Below, piece after piece: positions 56,260-64,000 of a stretch of 64,000 bases of DNA. Source of the DNA: Tenggerimyces flavus (lineage in GTDB: Bacteria > Actinomycetota > Actinomycetes > Propionibacteriales > Actinopolymorphaceae). Position 1 is the stretch's first letter. Each line of letters opens with the position of its first letter. A program made the position numbers and the translations under genes. The notes beneath the pieces were generated by a model. That model did not search any database, was not told where the DNA came from, and worked only from the letters and a program-made list of their open reading frames with translations. Where the stretch lies: positions 5,828,001-5,892,000 of the forward strand of contig NZ_JAFBCM010000001.1 of assembly GCF_016907715.1 (NCBI RefSeq). Direction: 5' to 3'.

Positions 56260-57501
56260 TCAACCAGCAAGCGAAGAAGGCTTGATCACGTACGTCGTGC
56301 CGTTGGAAGCTCGCAGCCAGTTCCGCTCGAACTGCGCCCGCTTGTACACGTGCCGCACCGCCGCGTTCGAAGGCGACGCGGGGTCGTTCGCGATCACGTC
56401 ACCCGACGCGGTGAAGCCCACCGCGACCATCAGGTGCCCGTCTGTCCCGGTGATCGAGGATCCATCGAGGTTGTTCGAAGGATCGGCGTCGGTGTTGTCC
56501 CAGTTGATCGACACCACGACCGGCACACCGCGCCGCACCCACGCCTCGAGCCCACGCAGCGTGGAGTACTGCCGCACCGAGCCGTCCAGCCCGTACGCCG
56601 ACGCGTACGCCGTGTTGAACGGCCAGTTCCCCGCGCCCTCGTACACGTAGTCCCACACCTGGTGCGCCGCCCACGCGACCTCCGGGTCGTGCCGGCCGCG
56701 TTCGTCGAACTTGGGGTCCGGCGGCAGGCTCGCCAGGTCCTCGGCGGACGGCCCCGTCTGCCAGTACTTCACCACCATCGCGGTCGACGTCGGGCTGCAC
56801 CACACGCCGCCACCGCCGCCGAAGTCCGGGTACTCCCCGCTGTGGATCGTCTGCGAGAACGAGGGCACCGCGAGCTCGACCGCCTCGTTCGCCAACGGCC
56901 TACTCCCCACCGCCGGCAGCGCACTCTTGCGGGACGTGGTCGCCGCGAGCTGCCGCACCACCGGCTTCGCTGAGGACGTCCCGTTCAGCGTCACCCGCAG
57001 CCGGTACGCGACGGGCTGCCCGCCCGGAGGAGAGGTGCGCGAACGGAACGTGTCGGTGAGGATCCGCCCGACCGTGTCCGACTGCCCGTCGGTCGACCGC
57101 CGCTGGATGACAGAGGTGTCGAACGCCCAGTCCCCCATGACGAACCAGCGACTCTCGGTCGTCGCCGTCCGTGCCTGCAGCCCGATCGAGACGAACGTGC
57201 CCGCGGGCGTGTCGGCCTGCCAGGACGGCACCAGCTCGGAGAAGTCCGTCGGCGTCGCGTACCAGTCCGACGTCCACGTTCCCCGCGTCGCGCCGCTGGC
57301 CAGCGTGACCGAGCCGGCACCGTTCGCGCCGAGGATCACGCCGCGGCCGAGGTCGGCGCGGGCGAAGTCCGCACGACTCGACCACGCGTGGAAGTCGGTC
57401 GGCCAGGCGCCCTGTTCCTCGGCGGCCGACACCGGGGCCACAGCAACCATGCTCACTCCGACAACGAGTCCCACCACGACAGTCCGCGGCCACGTGCCCA
57501 T
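56260..57501 (-). CDS. Secreted C39-family peptidase-like protein
   Basis: 413 residues, ATG at 57501. Signal MGTWPRTVVVGLVVGVSMVAVAPVSA. A beta-rich N-terminal module (residues 40-200) precedes the papain-like C39_2 domain, with catalytic C235 in GGVWCSPTSTAM, H356 in TGTDGHLMVAVG and D373 in VIANDPASP. Such proteins are extracellular hydrolases or cell-wall-associated proteases. Substrate unknown. Confidence 0.85.
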   Translation of the reverse strand: MGTWPRTVVVGLVVGVSMVAVAPVSAAEEQGAWPTDFHAWSSRADFARADLGRGVILGANGAGSVTLASGATRGTWTSDWYATPTDFSELVPSWQADTPAGTFVSIGLQARTATTESRWFVMGDWAFDTSVIQRRSTDGQSDTVGRILTDTFRSRTSPPGGQPVAYRLRVTLNGTSSAKPVVRQLAATTSRKSALPAVGSRPLANEAVELAVPSFSQTIHSGEYPDFGGGGGVWCSPTSTAMVVKYWQTGPSAEDLASLPPDPKFDERGRHDPEVAWAAHQVWDYVYEGAGNWPFNTAYASAYGLDGSVRQYSTLRGLEAWVRRGVPVVVSINWDNTDADPSNNLDGSSITGTDGHLMVAVGFTASGDVIANDPASPSNAAVRHVYKRAQFERNWLRASNGTTYVIKPSSLAG

Positions 57502-57576
57502 GGCAGCACCTCCTGCCGCTGTTGAATCGCGAGTGGGAGGTTGTTGTCAAGTTCCAACGCTGAAGATGGCAGAAAT

Positions 57577-58992
57577 TTACCTCGCCGGAACGTCCTTCTG
57601 GGCGGAGATCACCCGCATTGCGAAGGCCGCGGAGACGACCGCGGCGCAGGCCATCGCGACCAGCGTGATCGTGACGGCCGACGCCGACGAACGGTCCGCG
57701 AGCACGCTGAGGAACAGCGTTCCGAACGTCGCCACGCCGATCACCTGGCCGAGCTGCAGCACCGTCGACATGATCCCGCTGGCGTCCGCGGCGTCCGGCA
57801 ACGGCACGTTGACGAACGCCCGCGCCATCAACGGCGAGAACGACAGCCCGAACCCGGCGCCGAGCAGGATCGACGCGAGCACGGTGCCAACGCCGGCTTG
57901 ACGGCCGCCCACGTACGTCGCCGCCGTCCACGCGTAGCCGGCACCGACGAGCACCAGCCCGACCGGGATCATCGGGCCGTGCCAGCGCGCCGGCAGCCGG
58001 CGCCACTGCAGGCTGAGGACACCGAACGCCAACGCGCCGGGAGCGAAGAACAGCCCCGCGACGAGCGCGCTGTACCCGAGCCCGCCCTGCAGGTGCACCG
58101 CGGTGATGAACAGGAAGCCCGCGTAGATCACCATCAGCCCGAACAGCGCGCCGATCGCCGGCACGAGCCCACGGGCGCCGAGGACACGCGCCGGGAGCAG
58201 CGGGGAGGCGACACGACGTTCGACCAGCACGAAGACCACCGCCATGACAGCGCTGCCGGCCACGCTGAGCCACGTCCACGCCGGCCAGCCCTGCTCATGT
58301 CCGAGCACCAGCGGCAGGACGAGCAGCAGCACCGCCGGGGACAACGTGAGGAGGCCGGGCAGGTCGAACGAACGAGTCGCGCGCGGTCCTGGCTTCGGCA
58401 GCAGTCGGGGCGCGATCGCCAACAGGGCAAGGCCGATCGGCACGTTCAGCAGAAATACCGTACGCCAGGACAGGTCGAACAGGTCCGCGGCCACGAGCAG
58501 GCCGCCCAGCACCTGGCCCACGACGGCGCCGGCCGAGATCACGGCGGCGTAGAGGTTGAGCGCGCGTGGGCGTTCCTCGCCCGGGAACGTGCGCTGGATG
58601 AGGCTCATGATCTGCGGCACCATCAGCGCCGAGCCCGCGCCCTGCAAGCAGCGGAACGCGATCAGCAGCTCGGTCGAGGGTGCGAGCCCGGAGAGCAGCG
58701 AGGCGAGCGTGAACAGGCCGAGGCCGGCGAGGAAGACGCGGCTCTGGCCGAGGACCTCGCCGAGTCTCGCGCCGGTCACGAGCAGGACGGCGTAGGTGAT
58801 CGTGTAGCCGGCGACGACGAGCTGGAGCCCGGCGCCGGAGGACTGCAGATCGGTGCGAATGGCCGGTACGGCGACGTTCACGATCGTGACGTCGACGATG
58901 GCCATGAACTGTCCGGCGAGGATCGTGGCGAGCAGCCAGCCGCGGCTTGTCTGCGTCGTTCCCGCGGCCGGCTTGGCACGGAGGTCGGTCAT
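57577..58992 (-). CDS. DHA2-type MFS multidrug exporter
   Basis: 471 residues, ATG at 58992. Fourteen TM pattern and DHA2 motifs: QFMAIVDVTIVNVAVPAI in TM1, RLGEVLGQSRVFLAGLGLF in loop 2-3, FRCLQGAGSALMVPQIMSLIQ and VVGQVLGGLL. Exports drugs or antibiotics by proton antiport. Divergent from an MmyB-type regulator across 91 bases, so probably regulated by it. Confidence 0.9.
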   Translation of the reverse strand: MTDLRAKPAAGTTQTSRGWLLATILAGQFMAIVDVTIVNVAVPAIRTDLQSSGAGLQLVVAGYTITYAVLLVTGARLGEVLGQSRVFLAGLGLFTLASLLSGLAPSTELLIAFRCLQGAGSALMVPQIMSLIQRTFPGEERPRALNLYAAVISAGAVVGQVLGGLLVAADLFDLSWRTVFLLNVPIGLALLAIAPRLLPKPGPRATRSFDLPGLLTLSPAVLLLVLPLVLGHEQGWPAWTWLSVAGSAVMAVVFVLVERRVASPLLPARVLGARGLVPAIGALFGLMVIYAGFLFITAVHLQGGLGYSALVAGLFFAPGALAFGVLSLQWRRLPARWHGPMIPVGLVLVGAGYAWTAATYVGGRQAGVGTVLASILLGAGFGLSFSPLMARAFVNVPLPDAADASGIMSTVLQLGQVIGVATFGTLFLSVLADRSSASAVTITLVAMACAAVVSAAFAMRVISAQKDVPAR

Positions 58993-59083
58993 GGGCCCGA
59001 CCCTCTCCGGTGGCTGACACCAGGAACAGGAGTCCGCTGATGCTGGTGTTGGCAGCACCTGGCACGGTTTCGGGACGCGGGCG

Positions 59084-59992
59084 ATGATGGAACGCGTGAC
59101 CGTCGTCGACCTCGCCGAACGCCGCCCGCGGCGCGCCGTACGCACCGAGCTCGCGGCGTTCCTGCGCTCTCGGCGCGCCCGGATCACCCCGCACATGGTC
59201 GGGCTGCCGCCCGGTCCGCGGCGCCGGACGCCGGGGCTGCGACGCGAGGAGGTCGCGCAGCTCTCCGGGATCGGCATCACCTGGTACACCTGGCTCGAGC
59301 AGGGCCGGCGGATCAACGTGAGCGTGCAGGTGCTCGACGCGGTGGCCCGGACGTTGCAGCTCGACGCCGACGAGCGCGCGCACCTCTACCACCTGGCGGG
59401 CGTGCCCGCGGCGCCTGCTCCGGACGACCCGGGCGAGCTGCCGGACGAGGTCCGGCTGGTGGTCGACGGTCTGACGGAGCTGCCGGCGTCGGTCTACAGC
59501 GGGCGGTTCGACGTGCTCGCGACGAACGAGATGTACCGGCGGCTGTTCGGCGGCTTCGGCGATCCCTCCCGGACGGATCGGAACGTGCTGCGGCTGCTGT
59601 TCACGCGGCCGGAGTGCTGCAACCCGTTCGTCAACCGAGCCGAGGAGCTGCCCCGCCTCGTCGCCCAGCTCCGCGCCGTCTTCGGGCGGCATGTGGGCGA
59701 GCCGGCGTGGACCTCGTACGTCCGGGAGATGTGCGAGTCCAGCCCCGAGTTCGCGCGGCTGTGGGCCAACCACGACGTGGCGTCGCCGGGGACGCGGGTG
59801 AAGGTGTTCCGGCACTCCTCGCTCGGGGAGGTCCGGATGATGACGACGAGCATGGCGCTCACGGTCCCGCCGGAGGCGCGGATGATCGTCTACACGCCGC
59901 TGGACGACGCGGCTCGGGCCCGGATGGCCGACCTGCGCGCGATGGACCCGGAGACCGCGCGACGGAAGCTCGACCACGACCACGAGCACTAG
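59084..59992 (+). CDS. XRE-family regulator with MmyB-like ligand domain
   Basis: 302 residues. PGLRREEVAQLSGIGITWYTWLEQGRRINVSVQVLDAVARTL is the HTH; the C-terminal PAS-like MmyB domain includes VLATNEMYRRLF, NVLRLLFTRPE and MMTTSMALTVPPEARMIVYTPLDD. Typical length. Adjacent and divergent to the MFS exporter, so a probable local repressor. Confidence 0.9.
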   Translation: MMERVTVVDLAERRPRRAVRTELAAFLRSRRARITPHMVGLPPGPRRRTPGLRREEVAQLSGIGITWYTWLEQGRRINVSVQVLDAVARTLQLDADERAHLYHLAGVPAAPAPDDPGELPDEVRLVVDGLTELPASVYSGRFDVLATNEMYRRLFGGFGDPSRTDRNVLRLLFTRPECCNPFVNRAEELPRLVAQLRAVFGRHVGEPAWTSYVREMCESSPEFARLWANHDVASPGTRVKVFRHSSLGEVRMMTTSMALTVPPEARMIVYTPLDDAARARMADLRAMDPETARRKLDHDHEH

Positions 59993-60070
59993 TTCGGAGA
60001 TTCGTGCAAGCATCTGCCTTCTCAGTGCGTCTTCCTCTGTGTGAACGCGCATGCGGAGAGGGGGACGCTG

Positions 60071-60562
60071 GTGGCGGAGACGGGGGCGGAGTCGTTCGAC
60101 GCCTACGTCGCTGCCCGCCAGCACGCCCTGCTGCGGACCGCCTACCTGCTGACCGGTGACCGGCACGAGGCCGAGGACCTGGTCCAGACGGCGCTGACGA
60201 AGACGTACCTCGCCTGGTCGCGGGTGCGGGACCCGGACGCGTACGTCCGACGCGCGATGGTCAACGTGCACATCAGCTGGTGGCGCCGCGCCTGGCGCCG
60301 GGAGGAACGCCCTACGGACGCCGTTCCGGAGCCCACCGCCACGCCGGAGCCGGACCTCGCCGACCGCGACGAGGTGTGGGCGCTGGTACGAAGCCTGCCG
60401 CCCCGCCAGCGAGCCGTGGTCGTGCTGCGCTTCTACGAAGACCTGACCCCCGCGGAGGTCGCCGACATCCTGGGCTGCACGGCGGGAACGGTCGCCAGCC
60501 AGACGAACCGAGCCATTGCCGCGCTCCGCGCCCGCTACGACCACCAGGGAGGAGTCCACTGA
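60071..60562 (+). CDS. ECF sigma factor (SigE/SIG-27-like)
   Basis: 163 residues from GTG at 60071, which follows GAGAGGGGGACG; an upstream GTG at 60041 is an alternative. Region 2 (LLRTAYLLTGDRHEAEDLVQTALTKTYLAWSRV) and region 4 (LPPRQRAVVVLRFYEDLTPAEVADILGCTAGTVASQTNRAIAAL) are complete. It directs RNA polymerase to a small regulon. The downstream gene encodes its likely membrane partner. Confidence 0.9.
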   Translation: MAETGAESFDAYVAARQHALLRTAYLLTGDRHEAEDLVQTALTKTYLAWSRVRDPDAYVRRAMVNVHISWWRRAWRREERPTDAVPEPTATPEPDLADRDEVWALVRSLPPRQRAVVVLRFYEDLTPAEVADILGCTAGTVASQTNRAIAALRARYDHQGGVH

Positions 60563-61791
60563 TGCCGAACGAGCCCGAGGAGCTCTTCAGCTCGACGCTG
60601 CGGCGGCATGCGGACTCCGTCGAGGCCCCGACCCGCCCGTTCGCCGAGGACGCACATGTCGCCGGCCGCCGCATCGAGCGCCGCCGCCTGCTCGCGGCGT
60701 TGGCCGGAGCGATCGTCCTCGTCGTCGGAATCCCGCTCGGCCTCGGCCTGCTGGGGTCGCGCGGCACCAACCCCGGCGGCATCGAGCCCGCCCGGACGAC
60801 CACGCCGGGGCAGCCGATAGCGCTGGAGCCGCGAGAACTGCCACGCGGCGCCGACCCCGCCGTCCCCTGGTACCACGACGGAAAGGTCAGCCTTGGCCCC
60901 GACCGACTGGCCGAGGTGGGCAGGTTCCCCGCGGGCTCCCGGGCCGGGCTGCTCGCTGCCGGGGAGAACGTCGTCGTCGCCGAGGAATGCTGCAACCAGA
61001 AGACGAACAAGATCGAGACGAGGCTCTGGGACCTGAAGGGGTCCCCGCCGAAGGTGCTCGAGGGCGGCGGCCCCAGGGTGTCCAGCGACGGCCGGACGGT
61101 GGTGACCTCGACCAACATCTACTCCGTCAGCCCACGGACGTTCATCGCCTACGACACCACCACGGGCGAGGAGATCCGGCGCACCAAGATCCCCTACCCG
61201 ATCGCGAACCTCACCGGGTTCGTCGGCGACAAGGTGGCGTTCACCTACGAGCACAAGGGGAACCAGCCCGGCGCCACCGGACTGTGGGATCCCCGTACTG
61301 GCGAGACGAGGCCCCTTCCCGACGCCGGCGTGGTCGGGCTGACCGGCGGCGGGACCCGCCTCGTCGCCAGGTTCGGCGAGCCGCTGATCTACCAGCGTGT
61401 CGTCGACCTCCGCGACCCCCAGACTGACCTCTGGCCAGCCCATCAGACCGTCACCTCGTTCTCGCCGGACGGCCGGTACGCCACCGGGATCGAGGGCGAC
61501 GGCCCCGAGCAGGGCGACTACAGCACGGCGTGGCGCCTCGTCGTCTACGACCTGCGGGAACGGCGGGTCGTGCTGCGCGTCGACAGCTACGCGTTCTCGC
61601 AGGTCGCGTGGGAGCCGAACGGCTCCTTGCTCGCCGTCGTCCAGGTGCCGAACGGCGGCTTCGGTGCCGAGGTGATCGTGCGGTGCACGCTCCAAGGCGC
61701 GTGCGAACGAGCCTCGGAGCTCCGCGACGCCGAAGAGGGCCTGCCGCCGGTGTTCCTGTTGCCGGGCTTGCCGCAGGTGGTCGTCACGTAG
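60562..61791 (+). CDS. Membrane-anchored WD40/TolB-like protein, partner of the ECF sigma factor
   Basis: 409 residues. ATG at 60562 shares a base with the sigma stop (TGATG). A short cytoplasmic N-terminus with a helix (residues 1-40), one TM segment (about 45-65), then an extracytoplasmic beta-propeller-like region with repeated strands and a CC pair (EECCNQ). Such proteins commonly follow SigE-like ECF genes and may act as anti-sigma or sensor. No zinc-binding anti-sigma motif is seen. Confidence 0.75.
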   Translation: MPNEPEELFSSTLRRHADSVEAPTRPFAEDAHVAGRRIERRRLLAALAGAIVLVVGIPLGLGLLGSRGTNPGGIEPARTTTPGQPIALEPRELPRGADPAVPWYHDGKVSLGPDRLAEVGRFPAGSRAGLLAAGENVVVAEECCNQKTNKIETRLWDLKGSPPKVLEGGGPRVSSDGRTVVTSTNIYSVSPRTFIAYDTTTGEEIRRTKIPYPIANLTGFVGDKVAFTYEHKGNQPGATGLWDPRTGETRPLPDAGVVGLTGGGTRLVARFGEPLIYQRVVDLRDPQTDLWPAHQTVTSFSPDGRYATGIEGDGPEQGDYSTAWRLVVYDLRERRVVLRVDSYAFSQVAWEPNGSLLAVVQVPNGGFGAEVIVRCTLQGACERASELRDAEEGLPPVFLLPGLPQVVVT

Positions 61792-61846
61792 TGGGCAGGT
61801 GGTGCGTACGGATCCCTGCTCACCCGTCCTCGCCCAAGATGGGGGC

Positions 61847-62419
61847 ATGAACGAGATCGTGGAGCGCTACCAGCGGCGAGCGGACGCTTTCGAGGCGAAC
61901 GTCGAGGCGGTCGCCGCCGAGCAATGGGACAACCCCTCTCCCTGTGAGAAGTGGTCGGCCGGGGACGTCGTCGACCACATCATCGCCATGCACGGCTACA
62001 TGCTCAGGCCCATCGGCCGCTCCGCGCCGGAGCGGACGGAGGATCGGCTGGCGGACTTTCGCGCCGCGCGTAAGGCCGTTCAGGACCTCCTCGACGATCC
62101 CGCGGTCGCCGGGCAGGAGGTCGAGACGCCCACCGGGAAGATGACGTTCGCCGCGCAGATCGACGGCGTCGTCAGCGACGACCTTCCCCTGCACGGGTGG
62201 GATCTCGCCCGGGCGACCGGGCAGGACGAGACCATCGATCCGGTCGACGTCGAACGACTCTGGGCCAGCACCACCGCGACTCCGGCCGAGCTGATGGAGC
62301 AGTACCGCACGCCCGGCGCGTTCGGGCCCGATGTCGAGGTCTTCGGCGCGGAGGTGTCGGTCCCGGCAGACGCATCCCTCCAGGACCGCCTGCTGGGCCT
62401 GATAGGCCGCCAGCCCTAG
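61847..62419 (+). CDS. TIGR03086-type / maleylpyruvate isomerase-like protein
   Basis: 190 residues from ATG at 61847. The DinB-like four-helix fold is shown by YQRRADAFEANVEAVAAEQWDNPSPCEKWSAGDVVDHIIAMHGYML and DLPLHGWDLARATGQ, with the usual metal-site histidines (DHII, LHGWD). This is the actinobacterial mycothiol-dependent family. Substrate unknown. Confidence 0.88.
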   Translation: MNEIVERYQRRADAFEANVEAVAAEQWDNPSPCEKWSAGDVVDHIIAMHGYMLRPIGRSAPERTEDRLADFRAARKAVQDLLDDPAVAGQEVETPTGKMTFAAQIDGVVSDDLPLHGWDLARATGQDETIDPVDVERLWASTTATPAELMEQYRTPGAFGPDVEVFGAEVSVPADASLQDRLLGLIGRQP

Positions 62420-62436
62420 CCTCGGAATTTCGGGGG

Positions 62437-62576
62437 TCGCCTTACCCGGCCAGTGCCCGCTCTACCTGGCGTCCACCCCACGTAAAGCGGCCAATGATCA
62501 TGTCAACATGATCGTTGGCCCCGGGGCGGGGCGGGACCGGGCGAACCCACGGCCGGACGAAAGATCGAGGCTAGGG
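62437..62576. repeat. Dispersed intergenic repeat, copy B (140 bp)
   Basis: Matches copy A (18531-18666) across CTTACCCGGCCAGTGCCCGC, TCTACCTGGCGTCCACCCCA and CGTAAAGCGG, then the 32-bp palindrome at 62489-62520, then CGGACGAAAGATCGAGGCTA. The right half between the palindrome and CGGACGAAAG differs by small indels. It lies between the TIGR03086 gene and the VOC gene. Confidence 0.85.
62489..62520 (+). terminator. 32-bp palindrome within repeat copy B
   Basis: GGCCAATGATCATGT-ca-ACATGATCGTTGGCC is a 15-bp stem with one mismatch, 70 bases after the TIGR03086 gene stop. Confidence 0.65.
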
Positions 62577-62583
62577 TGCAGCC

Positions 62584-63072
62584 ATGGCAGAGATCGACCT
62601 GGACCGCATCGAGGCCGAGCGGGACCGTATTCGCACGACTTATATCAAGTCCGAACGCTCCACGTCCGCGCGCGGAGTCCACCACGTGGCGCTGCTGTCC
62701 TCCGACGTCGAGCAGACGGTCCGCTTCTACCAGGACATCCTCGGCTTCCCGTTGACCGAGATCTTCGAGAACCGCGACTACCGCGGCTCGAACCACTTCT
62801 TCTTCCACCTCGGCAACGGCAACCTGCTCGCGTTCTTCGACTTCCCCGGGCTCGATCTCGGCCCGTACGCGGAGGTGCTCGGCGGCCTGCACCACCTGTG
62901 CATCTCGATGGAGCCCGAGCAGTGGGCACAGGCCAAGCAGCGGCTCGACGACGCGGGCGTGAAGTACCTCGAGGAGAGCGGCACCTCCCTCTACCTCAGC
63001 GACCCCGACGGAGCCCGGGTGGAGCTGATCGCCGACCCGTTGGGCGAGATGTACGGCAACGAGGTTCTCTAA
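62584..63072 (+). CDS. VOC family protein (glyoxalase/dioxygenase fold)
   Basis: 162 residues. [28 protein letters not shown] starts the first beta-alpha-beta-beta-beta module and [48 protein letters not shown] the second; H33/H34 and E153-type positions are metal ligands. Probably a small-molecule lyase or dioxygenase. ATG at 62584. Confidence 0.9.
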   Translation: MAEIDLDRIEAERDRIRTTYIKSERSTSARGVHHVALLSSDVEQTVRFYQDILGFPLTEIFENRDYRGSNHFFFHLGNGNLLAFFDFPGLDLGPYAEVLGGLHHLCISMEPEQWAQAKQRLDDAGVKYLEESGTSLYLSDPDGARVELIADPLGEMYGNEVL

Positions 63073-63142
63073 CGGTCCAACCTTCCGCTCGGGGGTGGTC
63101 TTGCGACTAGTCTTGGCGATCACCGAGGAGGAGGGGCTGCAG

Positions 63143-64000
63143 ATGGACATGGGTACCCGTCGTCCCTACCGGGTGACGTTGAGTGCGGCGTTCGCCGTCT
63201 CTGTCATGGCGCTGGCGGCGGCATGCAGCGGCGGTGGCGGCTCGACCAACACCGGTACTGGGAGCGGTAGTGGCAGTGGCGCCGGCGACAAGAAGTACGT
63301 GATCGGGGTCAGCAACACGCTCGTCGGCAACGGCTGGCGCGAGGAGATGATCTGCGCCGTCAAGGCGGAGTCGTTGGCCAGCAAGAAGGTCAGCAAGGTC
63401 GTCGTGACCAACCGCAACGGCGGGCCGACCGAGCAGATCGCCGACCTGCGCAGCCTGATCTCCCAAGGCGTGAACGCGATCATCGTGAACCCGTCGGACC
63501 GGGAGAAGCTCAACCCGGTCATCAAGCAGGCCACCGCGAAGGGGATCGTGGTCGTCTCGGTCGACCAGGCCGTGACCGAGCCGAGCGCCCACGTCGCGAC
63601 CAACGACCAGGTCGCGTACGGCCGGCTCGGCGGCGAATGGCTCGCCAAGGCGATCGGCGGCAAGGGCAACGTGGTCGAGATGCGCGGCATCGCGGGCGTT
63701 CCGGCCGACGACGACCGGCACAAGGGCTTCACCGAGGCTCTCGCGAAGTACCCCGACATCAAGGTCGTCAAGGAAGTCTTCACAGGCTGGGACTTCTCCA
63801 AGGGCGGCCAGCAGGCACTCGACCTGCTGAACACCTCGACGAAGGTCGACGGCATCTGGACGTCCGGCATCGACTACACCGTGGTGAACGCTTTCCAGAC
63901 GCTGAAGAAGCCGCCCGTACCGGTCGTCGGCGCGGACAACAACGAATTCCTCAACCAGCTGCTCAACCAGTACGACAAGGGCGTACGCGGCGCGGCCGTC
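63143..64000 (+). CDS. Sugar ABC transporter substrate-binding lipoprotein (3' end outside window)
   Basis: The frame is open from ATG at 63143 (GAGGAGGAGG upstream) to the window end, giving 286 residues with the C-terminus missing. A signal peptide with lipobox LAAAC is followed by a Gly/Ser linker ([19 protein letters not shown]), then a periplasmic-binding domain of the RbsB/XylF class ([44 protein letters not shown] and [21 protein letters not shown]). It captures a pentose or oligosaccharide for an ABC importer to the right. Confidence 0.92.
   Translation, partial: MDMGTRRPYRVTLSAAFAVSVMALAAACSGGGGSTNTGTGSGSGSGAGDKKYVIGVSNTLVGNGWREEMICAVKAESLASKKVSKVVVTNRNGGPTEQIADLRSLISQGVNAIIVNPSDREKLNPVIKQATAKGIVVVSVDQAVTEPSAHVATNDQVAYGRLGGEWLAKAIGGKGNVVEMRGIAGVPADDDRHKGFTEALAKYPDIKVVKEVFTGWDFSKGGQQALDLLNTSTKVDGIWTSGIDYTVVNAFQTLKKPPVPVVGADNNEFLNQLLNQYDKGVRGAAV

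Noticed and set aside
1-64000. CRISPR arrays
   Set aside because: No regularly spaced direct repeats with unique spacers were seen. The short direct repeats found (VPGPT codons, GTGCCATAC, AVSPQ codons) are coding or operator repeats.

Overview
The window is a high-GC actinomycete chromosome segment with an integrated phage genome at its left end. GC-rich codon use, frequent GTG starts, ATGA/GTGA stop-start overlaps and a gene backbone that recalls the Mycobacterium tuberculosis Rv2228c-Rv2241 neighbourhood all point to Actinomycetota. I would guess a soil Propionibacteriales member of the Kribbella/Actinopolymorpha type, but the genus is inference.

Region 1, 1 to about 17,800: right arm of a prophage, cut by the window edge. 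About 32 small, overlapping genes run leftwards from about 14.7 kb. They encode DNA-binding and zinc-knuckle proteins, a replisome-organiser-like protein, a PD-(D/E)XK exonuclease with a probable annealing protein, a MazG-like pyrophosphohydrolase, a DNA methyltransferase, an SNF2-type helicase, a RuvC-like resolvase, a DUF2303-like protein, a beta-helix protein and several secreted or membrane proteins. A lysogeny and integration module follows at 15.0-17.7 kb: zinc-ribbon protein, Xis/AlpA-like protein, divergent HTH repressor, small membrane protein and tyrosine integrase. The integrase gene abuts the 3' end of rnpB (RNase P RNA, 17.8-18.2 kb, minus strand), so the phage most likely integrated at or just beyond the rnpB 3' end.

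Region 2, 18.2 to 25.2 kb: host genes. An RNB exoribonuclease, a membrane protein with VPGPT repeats, a SAM methyltransferase, the conserved Nif3 / C4 zinc-ribbon / RNase H-phosphatase operon and a secreted Cys-rich protein. The gap beside the RNB gene holds a 23-bp direct repeat and one copy of a 136-140-bp dispersed repeat whose second copy lies at 62.4 kb.

Region 3, 25.2 to 40.5 kb: a uronate and oligosaccharide catabolic island. A CE15-like glucuronoyl esterase, two xylose-isomerase-like TIM-barrel proteins and a Gfo/Idh/MocA dehydrogenase form a leftward operon. It is divergent from a LacI regulator, glucuronate isomerase (uxaC) and a fructuronate-reductase-like enzyme. Two LacI-type palindromes lie in the divergent gap. 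VapBC, two further Gfo/Idh enzymes, an MFS transporter, a second MFS gene broken by a 27-nt poly-G tract, a Tat-exported amidohydrolase and a YqeB-like membrane protein follow.

Region 4, 40.6 to 49.5 kb: a two-component system, a DUF3052-like gene with ahpE, tRNA-Val(UAC), a strongly structured 620-bp non-coding stretch, a LysR regulator, a RibD/DHFR-like reductase, a YjbQ-like protein and aceE with a strong terminator.

Region 5, 49.5 to 64.0 kb: mainly regulation, export and small-molecule chemistry. A STAND-type HTH-NTPase-TPR regulator, a LysE exporter, two paralogous methyltransferases flanking a double winged-helix gene, a frameshifted secreted protein, a secreted C39-type protease, a DHA2 MFS exporter divergent from an MmyB-type regulator, an ECF sigma factor with its membrane partner, a TIGR03086-type protein, a VOC protein and the start of a sugar-ABC lipoprotein.

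The most notable signals are a probable +1 ribosomal frameshift at CCC-UGA in a prophage gene, the rnpB-linked integration site with matching motifs on either side of the integrase module, the expanded poly-G tract, and several families of long intergenic palindromes.
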